Shown piece after piece: positions 45,953 through 55,895 of a DNA stretch of 61,748 nucleotides. The notes under the pieces were generated by a model that was not told where the DNA came from, did not search any database, and saw only the letters and a program-made list of their open reading frames with translations. Source of the DNA: an uncultured Cycloclasticus sp. (lineage in GTDB: Bacteria; Pseudomonadota; Gammaproteobacteria; Methylococcales; Cycloclasticaceae). Numbering within the stretch: position 1 is the first letter of the stretch; each line of letters starts with the position of its first letter. The stretch covers positions 1-61,748 of the forward strand of contig CAJXOJ010000013.1 of the NCBI GenBank assembly GCA_913057515.1. Reading direction: 5' to 3'. The position numbers were made by a program, and so were the translations under genes.

Positions 45953-48115
45953 ATGACTGCCGTCGCGCAAAAAGAAAGCACTGAAAACATTTCTGCCGTG
46001 ACAAGCCAAGATGACCCCTTATTATTGGCATTGTTATCTGTGTGCAAACTCTTGAACTCACCACATTCGGCGGATTCTTTAACGTCTGGCTTACCGTTAG
46101 TTGATAACAAACTAACCCCCGCTCTTTTTATAAGAGCAGCGCAACGCGCAGGGTTTTCAGCAGGTTTAGTACGCCGTCCTTTGGGGGAAATTTCCAACTT
46201 AGTTTTGCCCGCTGTTTTGTTATTAAAAGACGGTAAAACTTGTGTATTAGTTTCCAAGCAAGCAGATTCCTACACGCTTATATTGCCGGAAAGTGACACC
46301 GGTGAGAAAACTGTTTCTGTGGATACCCTGGAAGACAGTTACATCGGCTCTGCCTTCTTTATCCAAACTAATCATACTTTTGATGACCAAACAGCCGACT
46401 CTGTTATCCCTAAAGCAACGCATTGGTTTTGGGATGTTATTTTCAAATCTTGGCCCATTTATGGTGAAGCATTAGCGGCTTCATTGCTCATCAATTTATT
46501 CGCTCTTGCCTCCCCTCTATTTATAATGAATGTGTACGATCGAGTCGTACCCAACCACGCCCTAGAAACGCTTTGGGTGCTAGCGATTGGTGTAACGATA
46601 GTGTTTACTTTTGATTTCATTATGAAGGGGTTACGAGGTTATTTTATTGATGTTGCGGGCAAGCGCTCCGACGTCATTTTATCGGCCACTATTTTTGAAA
46701 AAGTGATGGGTATTAAGATGGAAAACCGGCCCAAGTCTGTTGGTGCATTTGCCAACAATTTAAGTGAATTCGAATCCTTTAGAGACTTCCTCACTTCGGC
46801 GACACTTACCACACTGATTGACCTGCCTTTCCTATTTATATTTCTAGCTGTTATCTACATGATCGGTGGGGATTTAGCGCTCGTGCCTTTAACTGTCTTA
46901 CCACTGGCTATATTGGGCGGTGTTATCGTTCAAAAACCACTTAAAAACACCATAAATGAGCTGTTTAAATATTCTGCTCAAAAAGGCGCTACGCTAATTG
47001 AATCACTCAGCAATTTAGACTCCATTAAAAGTGCTGGCGCAGAAGGCCAAATGCAAAGCAAATGGGAACAAAATATTGGGCAAATTTCTCGCCTAGGCCT
47101 TAAGTCCCGTTTCTATTCCTCTATTGCCGTCAACTTAACTGCCTTTTTAACTCAAATGGCGTCCATTTCCGTAGTTATTTTTGGCGTCTATAAAATATCT
47201 GAAGGCGATCTTACAACTGGGGGTTTAATTGCCTGCACTATTTTAACTGGGCGCGCATTGGCACCTATTGGGCAAGTGGCATCCTTATTAACCCGCTACC
47301 ATCAGGCTCGTGCATCACTGGAGACTTTAACCAACATGATGTCTCTACCCGTGGAACGTGAGCCTGGTAAAAAATACTTACACCGCCCCACCTTTAAAGG
47401 CGACATTGAATTTAAGGGCATTTCATTTAGCTACCCAGAGCAACCCGTTAAAGCGCTCGATAATATCTCATTCAAAATAAAAGCAGGCGAACGCGTTGCA
47501 TTTATTGGTCGTATTGGCTCTGGTAAAAGCACCATCGAGAAACTCATGCTCGGCATGTATCAACCACAAGACGGCTCCATTCTTATTGATGGCACCGACA
47601 TTAGACAGATTGACCCTTCCGATCTTCGCAGACAAATTGGCTATGTACCACAAGATATTTCACTGATGTTTGGCAGCGTTAAAGACAATATCACGCTTGG
47701 TTCGCGCTATGCCGACGATGCCTCTATTTTGCGTGCGGCTGAAGTTGCGGGGGTTACTCAATTTGTTAATCGGCACCCTGAGGGGTTTGATATGCCGGTA
47801 GGTGAACGTGGCGCAGCCTTATCTGGCGGACAGAGACAGAGCGTTGCTGTTGCACGATCTTTGCTGCTGTCTCCTCCCATTTATATTATGGATGAGCCTA
47901 GCAATTCGATGGATAACAGTACTGAAGAACGCTTCAAGCAAAACTTAGCTAAACAACTCGGTACACAAACACTGATCTTAGTTACCCATCGCGCTTCTTT
48001 ATTAACATTAGTTGACCGGTTGATTGTAATGGACGGCTCTAAAATTATGGCCGACGGCCCCAAAGAAAAAGTGCTTGAAGCCTTGAAGAAGGGTCAAATA
48101 AAGGTTTCAAATTAA
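45953..48115 (+). CDS. lapB: Type I secretion ABC transporter (LapB family)
   Basis: A 720-residue inner-membrane exporter for the Lap adhesin. The N-terminal C39-like domain (about residues 20-140) lacks a catalytic cysteine, as in LapB/HlyB-type transporters. Six transmembrane helices follow (ALAASLLINLFALASPLFIMNVYDRVVPNHA begins them). The nucleotide-binding domain has Walker A GRIGSGKST (about 518-526), signature LSGGQRQ (about 624) and Walker B IYIMDEPSNSMD. It is the first of lapB-lapC-luxR-tolC on the plus strand and overlaps nothing; lapC starts 1 bp after it ends. Confidence 0.93.
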   Translation: MTAVAQKESTENISAVTSQDDPLLLALLSVCKLLNSPHSADSLTSGLPLVDNKLTPALFIRAAQRAGFSAGLVRRPLGEISNLVLPAVLLLKDGKTCVLVSKQADSYTLILPESDTGEKTVSVDTLEDSYIGSAFFIQTNHTFDDQTADSVIPKATHWFWDVIFKSWPIYGEALAASLLINLFALASPLFIMNVYDRVVPNHALETLWVLAIGVTIVFTFDFIMKGLRGYFIDVAGKRSDVILSATIFEKVMGIKMENRPKSVGAFANNLSEFESFRDFLTSATLTTLIDLPFLFIFLAVIYMIGGDLALVPLTVLPLAILGGVIVQKPLKNTINELFKYSAQKGATLIESLSNLDSIKSAGAEGQMQSKWEQNIGQISRLGLKSRFYSSIAVNLTAFLTQMASISVVIFGVYKISEGDLTTGGLIACTILTGRALAPIGQVASLLTRYHQARASLETLTNMMSLPVEREPGKKYLHRPTFKGDIEFKGISFSYPEQPVKALDNISFKIKAGERVAFIGRIGSGKSTIEKLMLGMYQPQDGSILIDGTDIRQIDPSDLRRQIGYVPQDISLMFGSVKDNITLGSRYADDASILRAAEVAGVTQFVNRHPEGFDMPVGERGAALSGGQRQSVAVARSLLLSPPIYIMDEPSNSMDNSTEERFKQNLAKQLGTQTLILVTHRASLLTLVDRLIVMDGSKIMADGPKEKVLEALKKGQIKVSN

Positions 48116-48116
48116 C

Positions 48117-49388
48117 ATGCCCGATACAATGTCAGACACCAACATGAAGCACCAGCTCCATCCAGAAGATAAAATTTATATCACCGATGTAAATGCCGCC
48201 AGCCTGTACGGCGCCTCAACCAAAAGCCATATACTTTTATGGGTTTCTTTTAGTTTCGTCATTATTGCCATCACCTGGGCTAGCTTCGCCGAACTAGACG
48301 AAGTGACTCGAGGCCTAGGAAAAACAACGCCGTCGAGTCACATCCAAATTATCCAAAACTTGGAAGGTGGCATCTTGGCAGAAATTTTGGTGAAAGAAGG
48401 CGAAACGGTAGAAAAAGACCAGCCTCTTTTGCAACTCGACGCCGTTAGGTTCTCATCCTCTCTAAATGAAAACAAACTTAAATTTTATGAGTTACTCGCC
48501 GCCACTGCGCGTTTATCCGCAGAAGTAGAAAACAAACCGCTCATTATCCCTCCTGAGGTTCTCAACATTGCGCCTGAGATTGCCGATAATGCAAAACAAC
48601 TCTTTCAGTCTCGCCGTAACGAGTTTAATGCTAGCACCAAGTTTTTGCGCGAACAAATCAGTCAGCGTTTAAAAAGCCACTCATTGTTAAAAGAAGAATT
48701 AGATATGTCTGCTCCTCTAGTGGACGAAGGTGCTATGTCCAAAGTTGAGTTACTTCGCATCAAACGAGAACTTAACGAAATTCATGGCCAGCTAACCGAA
48801 GCAAGAAATAAATTGGCAGAAACAAAAATAAGCTTTCAAACCAAGGCACTGGAGCAGCTCAACCAAACTAAAGCCGAGCTAGACAGAACCAGCGAATCCA
48901 CCTTAGCACTAGAAGATCGCGTTACTCGAACCCGCGTCCTCTCACCCGTAAAAGGAATTATTAAACAGTTAAAAGTAACTACCGTTGGCGGGGTTATTCA
49001 ACCTGGCATGGACTTGGTTGAAATTGTTCCGTTAGAAGACAAGCTTCTAATCGAAGCCCAAATTAGACCTGCTGATATCGCCTTTCTTCACCCTGGACAA
49101 AAAGCCATGGTAAAACTAACCGCATATGACTTTTCAATTTATGGTGGACTCGAGGCAGAGTTAGAACACATCAGTGCAGACAGTATCGTTAATGAAGAAG
49201 ATGGTAAAAGTTATTATATAATTCGCTTACGTACCAATAAGAACTATTTAGAAAAAAATGGTGATAAATTAAATATTATCGCCGGCATGACCGCAAATGT
49301 TGATATTCTGACCGGCAAAAAAACTGTGTTAGATTACATTCTTAAGCCTATTTTAAAAGCGAGGGATCGTGCCCTAAGAGAACGTTAA
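48117..49388 (+). CDS. lapC: Type I secretion adaptor (HlyD/LapC family)
   Basis: A 423-residue membrane-fusion protein with a single N-terminal helix (ILLWVSFSFVIIAITWASFAEL), a lipoyl-like half (HIQIIQNLEGGILAEILVKEG), a long alpha-helical hairpin (about residues 150-280), and the returning lipoyl and beta-barrel domains ending in AGMTANVDILTGKKTVLDY, a typical HlyD C-terminus. It bridges LapB to the TolC-type channel. The ATG is 1 bp after the lapB stop. Confidence 0.93.
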   Translation: MPDTMSDTNMKHQLHPEDKIYITDVNAASLYGASTKSHILLWVSFSFVIIAITWASFAELDEVTRGLGKTTPSSHIQIIQNLEGGILAEILVKEGETVEKDQPLLQLDAVRFSSSLNENKLKFYELLAATARLSAEVENKPLIIPPEVLNIAPEIADNAKQLFQSRRNEFNASTKFLREQISQRLKSHSLLKEELDMSAPLVDEGAMSKVELLRIKRELNEIHGQLTEARNKLAETKISFQTKALEQLNQTKAELDRTSESTLALEDRVTRTRVLSPVKGIIKQLKVTTVGGVIQPGMDLVEIVPLEDKLLIEAQIRPADIAFLHPGQKAMVKLTAYDFSIYGGLEAELEHISADSIVNEEDGKSYYIIRLRTNKNYLEKNGDKLNIIAGMTANVDILTGKKTVLDYILKPILKARDRALRER

Positions 49389-49467
49389 TATGTATTCACC
49401 ACTTAACAAGTCAATACCCGTTCACCCTATGTCATTAAACAACAACCAAGAGACATTTCAGTAAATC

Positions 49468-50097
49468 ATGCAGTCCGTCGCCATATTTTCTGACAACTCG
49501 ACCTTAGTTAAACTCTGGTCACATGCGCTTATTAGCCACTTTGATATTTATACTGCTGCTAGCATTCAAGAGCTTCAAGGCGCCTCTGTAGTTGTGCTCG
49601 ATTCGCAAAAAATTGAGAGCAATAAAGAGTTACCTCTCATATTTTCTAGTCACCCAGCACACTTTCTTATCATTGGAAACGGTTGGTCTGAGAACAAGCA
49701 AATTAATGCTCTAGTTAACGGTGCCGCAGGCTATTGCGAAGAATTAGAACCGCCCAAATTGTTAATACAAGCAGTTAACAGCGTCCTAAAAGGAGAGGTT
49801 TGGATTCAACGCCACTTAGTACCAAGGGTTATTGGCACCTTAATTAAAATGAAGCCAGAGCCCACACAAACACTTGATAGCTCAAAATCAATTGAGTCTT
49901 CAGAGCTGCTCAGCATGCTATCTTCTCGGGAACATGAGGTCGCCAATATGATACGAGATGGCAAAAGCAACAAAGCCATTGCTAAATCTTTAAATATTTC
50001 CGAAAGAACAGTAAAAGCTCATTTAACATCCATTTTCAAAAAACTAAATGTGAGCGACAGACTACACTTAGCATTATATATTAAAGATTATGGTTGA
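49468..50097 (+). CDS. LuxR-type response regulator in the Lap cluster
   Basis: A 209-residue protein with an N-terminal receiver-like domain and a C-terminal LuxR HTH (LSSREHEVANMIRDGKSNKAIA, ISERTVKAHLTSIFKKLNVSDR). The phosphoacceptor strand is VVVLDSQK, keeping Asp, but the acidic pair at the N-terminus (IFSDNST) is reduced. It is between lapC and the TolC gene and is the obvious candidate to bind the GTAC-N4-GTAC motifs before the adhesin and the receiver-like gene. Its paralogue at 44947-45348 has the same receiver without the HTH. No cognate histidine kinase is adjacent. Confidence 0.9.
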   Translation: MQSVAIFSDNSTLVKLWSHALISHFDIYTAASIQELQGASVVVLDSQKIESNKELPLIFSSHPAHFLIIGNGWSENKQINALVNGAAGYCEELEPPKLLIQAVNSVLKGEVWIQRHLVPRVIGTLIKMKPEPTQTLDSSKSIESSELLSMLSSREHEVANMIRDGKSNKAIAKSLNISERTVKAHLTSIFKKLNVSDRLHLALYIKDYG

Positions 50098-50184
50098 CCT
50101 GACTTTACGCTTAAGTTAACTTCGAGCTAGCAGAACCTAATTACATGATTTCTATACATAATAAAATTAAATTCAGAGGGAACT

Positions 50185-51570
50185 ATGAGCCTTAAACTAA
50201 AAATAGCCGTGTGTGGTGTTTTGGCAATCAGTCTTAATTCAGTAAGTGCCGAGACATTGCAGGATGCAATTCAATACACCATCAACGAGAACCCAGAAAT
50301 TCAATCTGCTAAATCAGAACGTTTAGCCGTTGAACAAGAAATAAGCCAAGTAAAAGCAGGCTATTTTCCCACTGTAGATATTGCAGTTGGAGCAGGCTGG
50401 GAGCGTTCATTTAATTCATCCACTAAAGCAGACGGATCAGAGTCTAAGTCACTCGGTCGCGATGAAGCATCGATTCAAATCAGACAAATGATTTATGATG
50501 GATTCGCAACTGCTAGTGAAGTTAACCGTCAAACAGCTAGGACTAATTCCCGTGCCTATACTGTTTTCGGTCAAGCTGAAATAACAGCACTCAACGCAGT
50601 TGAAGCTTATATTAATGTTTTACGCCGTGGTGAGCTACTCGCCTTAGCTGAAGAGAATCTAGCTGTACATCAAAGCACTAATGATCAAATCATTTCGCGA
50701 AGCAAGCGAGGTGTTGGCCGTAAGGCAGATGTTGACCAATCAACAGGTCGATTATCACTCGCTCAAAAAAACACCTTATCTGAAATAGGTAACTTGAAAG
50801 ACGCACAAACGGCATACTTAAGAGTTATTGGACGACTTCCACATGAACTAGAAGCCGTAACTGCGCCCACTGATGCCCTACCCGCCAGCTTTGACCAAGC
50901 TGTTGATGGCGCTATTGCTAACCACCCAATCCTAAAATCTGCAAACTCAGACATTCAATCGGCTATAGCTCAGCATGCAACGGCGAAAACTGCTTTTTTA
51001 CCCAGAGTGGACCTTGAATTAAGCGCTACGCATAACAAGGATATTGACGGTATTGAAGAGGTCAACGAAGATGCATCAGCAATGGTTCGTTTACGTTACA
51101 ACCTCTACAATGGTGGCAAAGATGCGGCTCGTCGTAAAGAAACGGCTCAATTGATCAACCAAGCAAAGAGCATTAGAGATAACACGTACAGACAAGCGGT
51201 GGAAAGTATGCGCTTATCCTGGATAGCTCACCAAACAGTTAAAAACCAAATGGCTTTTTTTGAAAGCCACCGGGATGCAAGTATTAAAAGTAATGAAGCG
51301 TACCAAAAGCAATTCAATATAGGTCGACGCTCACTCTTAGATTTACTTGATTCGGCCAATGAAATGTTTGTCGCAAAAAGCGCTTACACCAATGCAAAAT
51401 ATGACGAGCTATTTGCCCAATTCAGAATTCTCGCCAGTGGTGGCGCGTTAAATAATCATCTAAACATAACGTTACCTGAAGAAACCGCTATCTTGCCCGA
51501 AATCCAACCTTGGATTGGTGCCTCACAAAGGGGCAAAGTAACACCCACATACTCCACAACCGGTGAATAA
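50185..51570 (+). CDS. TolC-family outer-membrane channel (LapE-like)
   Basis: A 461-residue outer-membrane efflux protein with signal peptide ending at about residue 22 (LAISLNSVSA then ETLQDAI). Two TolC repeats are visible: NENPEIQSAKSERLAVEQEI at the start of the first and ANHPILKSANSDIQSAIAQH at the start of the second, each followed by long helices. It should complete the LapBC exporter and hold the LapA-type retention module. AGAGGG precedes the ATG. It is followed by a strong terminator. Confidence 0.92.
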   Translation: MSLKLKIAVCGVLAISLNSVSAETLQDAIQYTINENPEIQSAKSERLAVEQEISQVKAGYFPTVDIAVGAGWERSFNSSTKADGSESKSLGRDEASIQIRQMIYDGFATASEVNRQTARTNSRAYTVFGQAEITALNAVEAYINVLRRGELLALAEENLAVHQSTNDQIISRSKRGVGRKADVDQSTGRLSLAQKNTLSEIGNLKDAQTAYLRVIGRLPHELEAVTAPTDALPASFDQAVDGAIANHPILKSANSDIQSAIAQHATAKTAFLPRVDLELSATHNKDIDGIEEVNEDASAMVRLRYNLYNGGKDAARRKETAQLINQAKSIRDNTYRQAVESMRLSWIAHQTVKNQMAFFESHRDASIKSNEAYQKQFNIGRRSLLDLLDSANEMFVAKSAYTNAKYDELFAQFRILASGGALNNHLNITLPEETAILPEIQPWIGASQRGKVTPTYSTTGE

Positions 51571-51587
51571 TAGCTATTCATGAATTA

Positions 51588-51626
51588 AAAAAGGCTATCA
51601 ACTTTGTGTAGATAGCCTTTTTTTAT
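51588..51626. terminator. Bidirectional terminator between the TolC-type gene and lapG
   Basis: AAGGCTATC (51591-51599) pairs with GATAGCCTT (51611-51619) around an 11-nt loop, with A-run and T-run on the two sides. It can end both the plus-strand lap operon and the minus-strand lapDG transcript. Confidence 0.92.
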
Positions 51627-51667
51627 TTTCTCATGCTCATACGTTTACTAAGCCTGTCGTGGCTTCA

Positions 51668-52381
51668 TTAAAATTTATTACTTAACATCCTACTTTTAAG
51701 ACCACTCCATTTGTTTAAACGGCTCGAGCCACCCAACTTTTTACCCGTTCCACGTGCTTTCGCTAACCACAAACCTGACCCATTAAAACTATAAACAGGG
51801 AGCAAGTCATCTCGCTTTGATGCCAATTTTATAACAGGGTTCAAATTATCCAACACCACCGGAATAACCCCTGGCCGTTCAAAATAGGTTAAAACCATAT
51901 GGGCCTGATTCAGATCAATCGCCTTAACATAAGTAATTCGCATTTTACTTTCAGCCACGCCTAATTCTTTAAGAGTAAAGTATTTGGCAATTGAATAATC
52001 TTCGCAATCACCCGCGCCTTTAGACAGCGCCTCTAGCGGAGTGGCCCAATAATCGGTCACACCCCATAAATGATCATCGCCTACAAATTCAATATGCTGA
52101 TTAAAAAAGTCGTTAACTCGCTTGAGTTTTTCTTGCTCCGGTAGGTTTTTCGTCAATTTGATAAGGGATTGCCAGTCTAAGACTCTATTTAAGGCCTGTT
52201 CGCCATATTTTGTTTTAACTTTTGAAAGCAGCTCAGCGCTAAAATTTAACTCGGCAGGGGCCATCGTATTAACAAGCAGAAGCATTAGCACAGCACTCAG
52301 TCTTAGCCCTAACTTACGATGAAGAGGCACACAAGCCCTGATAAACTTTTGGCAGCCGATATCCATTAGTAAATAATTCAC
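51668..52381 (-). CDS. lapG: LapG-type periplasmic cysteine protease
   Basis: A 237-residue bacterial transglutaminase-like protease (DUF920). It has an N-terminal hydrophobic export segment (about residues 24-42). The triad is C126 in AGDCEDYSIAKY, H161 in QAHMVLTYF and D178 in VVLDNLNP. The Asp and Glu flanking the cysteine are the calcium-binding residues of LapG. It should cut the PAAG site of the adhesin and release it when c-di-GMP is low. The start may be the ATG at 52381 or the one at 52366. It lies 8 bp after lapD. Confidence 0.93.
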   Translation of the reverse strand: MNYLLMDIGCQKFIRACVPLHRKLGLRLSAVLMLLLVNTMAPAELNFSAELLSKVKTKYGEQALNRVLDWQSLIKLTKNLPEQEKLKRVNDFFNQHIEFVGDDHLWGVTDYWATPLEALSKGAGDCEDYSIAKYFTLKELGVAESKMRITYVKAIDLNQAHMVLTYFERPGVIPVVLDNLNPVIKLASKRDDLLPVYSFNGSGLWLAKARGTGKKLGGSSRLNKWSGLKSRMLSNKF

Positions 52382-52389
52382 CTAATGAA

Positions 52390-54294
52390 TTAGCGACTGG
52401 CTCCTAAAATCCCTACTTCTTTTAAGCACGCGACATCTTCATCGGCCTGAATATTTTCCGCTAACACACCAATATCCAATATATTGCCCATCTCAACCAT
52501 CGTTTTAGCAAATTCATACTTCTCCCTATCACCTTGAATACCATTGCCAATATCACGCGCCAAACGAATATAATTAGGTTTTAACTCTTTAATTTTTTCT
52601 GGCGCGATAGATTGCGTTTCAAATCGCTTAATAATTACTTTTGCATTTAAGTCCTGTATAAAACTAATAAACTCTTTATATGCGCTTATTTCTTTCGTAA
52701 CCGCATAGGCTGATAAGCTAAAAACAATTTGGCTTGCAATCGGCTTATTGTCTGTTAGCAGCGCCGTCAACCAGCTTCTAAAATCACTGTTTTTTACCGT
52801 TCTAGCAGATAAGTTAATAGCTATTTCATAAGGAATTTTATTGGCCTTTATATACTCAACAGCGCGCGAAGTAACCCCCTTATCCAAATCAACAATTTTT
52901 ACAAACTTCTCCGCAATCGACACAAATGTCCCAATTGACAACACATCACCATTTTTATCTAGCGCCTCAGAAAATACATCGTGCATCAACACACCACCTG
53001 ATTGGAGATTTGCAGTTTCTCCAACATAAGACACCTTGTAGTCATTGTTATCAATAATATCAAAGACCAATTCTTTCCACTCAGCCATGTCCTTCGCCCT
53101 ATCTTCTCCTTTCCGAAGGTAATAGCTGTTTGTACCAATTAACTGTCCCTGCTCATAAGCCTCGTTCGCAGCTAATAAAATATTATCTGTTGAACTAAAC
53201 GGATCAAAGGCAGCCACACCAATATGCGCGATATCCTCCTTATTATAATGCTCTCCTAACTCGCCAAAAGATGCACTCAATGACTTAGCCAATGCTTCAG
53301 CTTGCTCTATATCGGCACCTCGCATTAGCAAAACAAACTCGGAGCCAAAAAACCGGTATGCTGTTACCCCACCTAAACCCTCTTGTTTAGGGAGCTTCTT
53401 TAAAATACTGGCAAAATCCTTAATAAATTGATCAATCGTTTCATTGCCTAACTCCTTAACTAAGGCTGTTAATGCATCAATTTTAATCATAAAGACAAAC
53501 GCATCCTCATGTGAAGCAAGCACTTCTTTCATATCCATTTCAAAGCTACTTTTTTTACTTAAGCCCGTTAAATCATCGAGTTGAAGTTTTTGGCCAATCC
53601 TCTCCAGTTTTTTATTTAAACTTTGAATAACACCTTCTAACTTCCTAGACATAACGTTCATTGATAAGGCAACTTTCCTTACTTCTGTTGTCCACGGTAG
53701 CCGCTTAATAATATCGAAATTTCCTTGGGAAATCGTTTCTGCCATTCCGCCAATTCTTTTCAACGAAGACAAGGTGACCCGCAACACAAGGAACAAAACA
53801 ATTAAGGACGCAAGGAATGTCGCCAATGAATAATAAAAACTACTCTTTACTTGCTCATAAAGTTTGAAATATGCATAACCAGAGTTTATGCTCACCGATA
53901 CGGTACCGCTAATACGCCAACCCGAACTGATCTCACTATCTGCCACGGCCGTTTGCATAGGTACATTTCTAATAAACCACTCGGGTACCGAGTCCGATAC
54001 TTTGTCATTTCTTAGTACAACTAACTCTTCCCCTATACTGCTAACTAACTTGATCTCCTTATAATAGCCACGATCAAAAATTGCCTTCATCATCGTTTCA
54101 AGCACGGGGTCTTTATCATCGACCATATAAGGGCTGAGCGACAGACCTAGCGATGTTGCTGTATCTTGAGCATGAGTTTTTGATTCACCCTCCAAATAGC
54201 TTCTAATATTGTTAACACTCAACACAAAATTAACACTAAAAACTATCAAGAATAATACAGAGATAAGTATTAATAATTGTTTCGATAAAGACAT
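52390..54294 (-). CDS. lapD: LapD-type inner-membrane c-di-GMP receptor
   Basis: A 634-residue protein with helix 1 at about residues 8-27, a periplasmic LapD/MoxY domain, helix 2 at about 155-175, a HAMP region, then degenerate GGDEF and EAL domains. W126 in SSGWRISG matches the tryptophan with which LapD grips LapG. The GGDEF motif is GSEF (317-320) and the EAL signature residues are gone, so it should bind rather than turn over c-di-GMP. When bound it should sequester LapG and keep the adhesin on the surface. It is co-transcribed with lapG. Confidence 0.93.
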   Translation of the reverse strand: MSLSKQLLILISVLFLIVFSVNFVLSVNNIRSYLEGESKTHAQDTATSLGLSLSPYMVDDKDPVLETMMKAIFDRGYYKEIKLVSSIGEELVVLRNDKVSDSVPEWFIRNVPMQTAVADSEISSGWRISGTVSVSINSGYAYFKLYEQVKSSFYYSLATFLASLIVLFLVLRVTLSSLKRIGGMAETISQGNFDIIKRLPWTTEVRKVALSMNVMSRKLEGVIQSLNKKLERIGQKLQLDDLTGLSKKSSFEMDMKEVLASHEDAFVFMIKIDALTALVKELGNETIDQFIKDFASILKKLPKQEGLGGVTAYRFFGSEFVLLMRGADIEQAEALAKSLSASFGELGEHYNKEDIAHIGVAAFDPFSSTDNILLAANEAYEQGQLIGTNSYYLRKGEDRAKDMAEWKELVFDIIDNNDYKVSYVGETANLQSGGVLMHDVFSEALDKNGDVLSIGTFVSIAEKFVKIVDLDKGVTSRAVEYIKANKIPYEIAINLSARTVKNSDFRSWLTALLTDNKPIASQIVFSLSAYAVTKEISAYKEFISFIQDLNAKVIIKRFETQSIAPEKIKELKPNYIRLARDIGNGIQGDREKYEFAKTMVEMGNILDIGVLAENIQADEDVACLKEVGILGASR

Positions 54295-54513
54295 GCCGTT
54301 ATTCCTTATGAGATAGATTAATGATCGACTCCATAGCCTAACACACTATATAAACAGCAGCTTTAAAGAACCATACCGCCTTAACTATAGCCGATATCCT
54401 CAACTATTCATGTTCGTCTATCACCAAATTAATAAACTTAGCCAAGAACCATTAAGTATTTTTTATAGTCAGCCTTTATAATGTGCCAAACCTAATAGCT
54501 AACTTATAATTTT

Positions 54514-55776
54514 ATGTCAATCAAAAATGCTTTTTACGCTCAATCTGGCGGCGTTACTGCTGTTATCAATGCTAGTGCCTGCGGTCTTATTGAAACTGCA
54601 CGCCAACATGGCAATAAAATAAACAAGGTTTACGCAGGCCGCAACGGCATTATCGGCGCCTTAACCGAAGACCTCATCGACACATCGTTAGAATCCGACA
54701 AAGATATTGCCGCATTGCGCTACACCCCCTCAGGCGCATTTGGCTCTTGTCGTTATAAATTAAAAAGTTTTGAAGAAAACCGTGCTGAATACGAACGTTT
54801 GATTGCTGTGTTCAAGGCACATAACATTGGTTACTTTTTCTACAATGGCGGCGGTGATTCACAAGACACCACCCATAAACTTTCTCAATTAAGTGAATCG
54901 TTAGGGCATGAACTTCGTTGTATAGGCATTCCTAAAACCGTTGATAATGATTTACCGCTAACCGACAACTGCCCCGGTTTTGGCTCCGTTGCCAAATATG
55001 TGGCTGTCTCCATTCGTGAAGCCGGTTTTGACGTGGCCTCAATGGCTCGTACGTCCACCAAGGTGTTTGTACTTGAAGTAATGGGCCGTCACGCAGGTTG
55101 GATTGCCGCAGCAGGTGGCTTGGCCGCCGAAAAAGAAGGTGATTCACCACATATCATCTTGTTTCCCGAAATAACATTTGATCAAGAAAAGTTCCTTGCT
55201 AAAGTTGATGAAACCGTCAAAAAACATGGTTTTTGCTGCATCGTTGTTTCTGAAGGGGTCAAAAACCCCGACGGCCAATTTTTAGCAGAAGCGGGAACAC
55301 GTGATGCTTTTGGTCACGCTCAATTGGGTGGCGTTGCGCCCGTGGTCGCTGAAATGATCAAAACCGCGCACGGTTACAAATATCACTGGGCTGTGGCCGA
55401 CTATTTACAACGCGCCGCACGCCACATCGCCTCTAAAACCGATGTAGACCAAGCTTACGCAATGGGTAAAGCCGCTGTTGAGCTTGCGCTTGAAGGAAAA
55501 ACAGCCGTGATGCCAACTATCGTACGCACCAGTAATCATCCATACCAATGGGAAATAGGCGCAGGTGAGTTAAAAGACGTTGCCAATGTTGAGCAAATGC
55601 TCCCCCCTCACTACATCACAGACGATGGTTTTGGCATTACCGCTGAATGTGAAGAATACCTTCGCCCCTTGATTATGGGTGAAGATTACCCCCCTTACGT
55701 TAATGGTTTACCGCAATACGTGGAATTGAAAAACCTGCCCGTTGCTAAAATCCTGAACAAACCATTTGATGTATAG
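54514..55776 (+). CDS. pfp: Pyrophosphate-dependent 6-phosphofructokinase
   Basis: A 420-residue phosphofructokinase interconverting fructose 6-phosphate and fructose 1,6-bisphosphate. Lysine in GIPKTVDND (K141), where ATP enzymes have Gly (PGTIDND), is the mark of PPi use. The neighbouring motif is GGGDS (112-116), with Asp at the position that blocks ATP in PPi enzymes but Gly where the catalytic-loop Asp usually stands. GRHAGWIA and the substrate motif MARTSTKVFVLEVMGR are typical. The enzyme is reversible and common in methylotrophs. It stands alone; a TATAAT at 54477-54482 may be its -10 box. Confidence 0.9.
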   Translation: MSIKNAFYAQSGGVTAVINASACGLIETARQHGNKINKVYAGRNGIIGALTEDLIDTSLESDKDIAALRYTPSGAFGSCRYKLKSFEENRAEYERLIAVFKAHNIGYFFYNGGGDSQDTTHKLSQLSESLGHELRCIGIPKTVDNDLPLTDNCPGFGSVAKYVAVSIREAGFDVASMARTSTKVFVLEVMGRHAGWIAAAGGLAAEKEGDSPHIILFPEITFDQEKFLAKVDETVKKHGFCCIVVSEGVKNPDGQFLAEAGTRDAFGHAQLGGVAPVVAEMIKTAHGYKYHWAVADYLQRAARHIASKTDVDQAYAMGKAAVELALEGKTAVMPTIVRTSNHPYQWEIGAGELKDVANVEQMLPPHYITDDGFGITAECEEYLRPLIMGEDYPPYVNGLPQYVELKNLPVAKILNKPFDV

Positions 55777-55895
55777 CGCATTAGAATAATTTCTCGGTAT
55801 TAGCCGCTAAACTAATAGGCTGTTGATATCACCTGATGACAGCTTATAACCTATCTATTCTAGCGAATAAAACAGCTTGCATAGGTAGGGCATGG

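Noticed and set aside
45831..46064. N-terminal extension of the 112-residue gene (190-residue open frame)
   Set aside because: The extension runs antisense over the lapB start, is Cys/Phe/Arg-rich and unlike the family, whose proteins begin near MPYVNRNECGD; the ATG at 45830 fits the usual length.
45898..46257. 119-residue minus-strand open frame
   Set aside because: It lies antisense within lapB, whose protein sequence is clearly conserved; it has no recognisable features.
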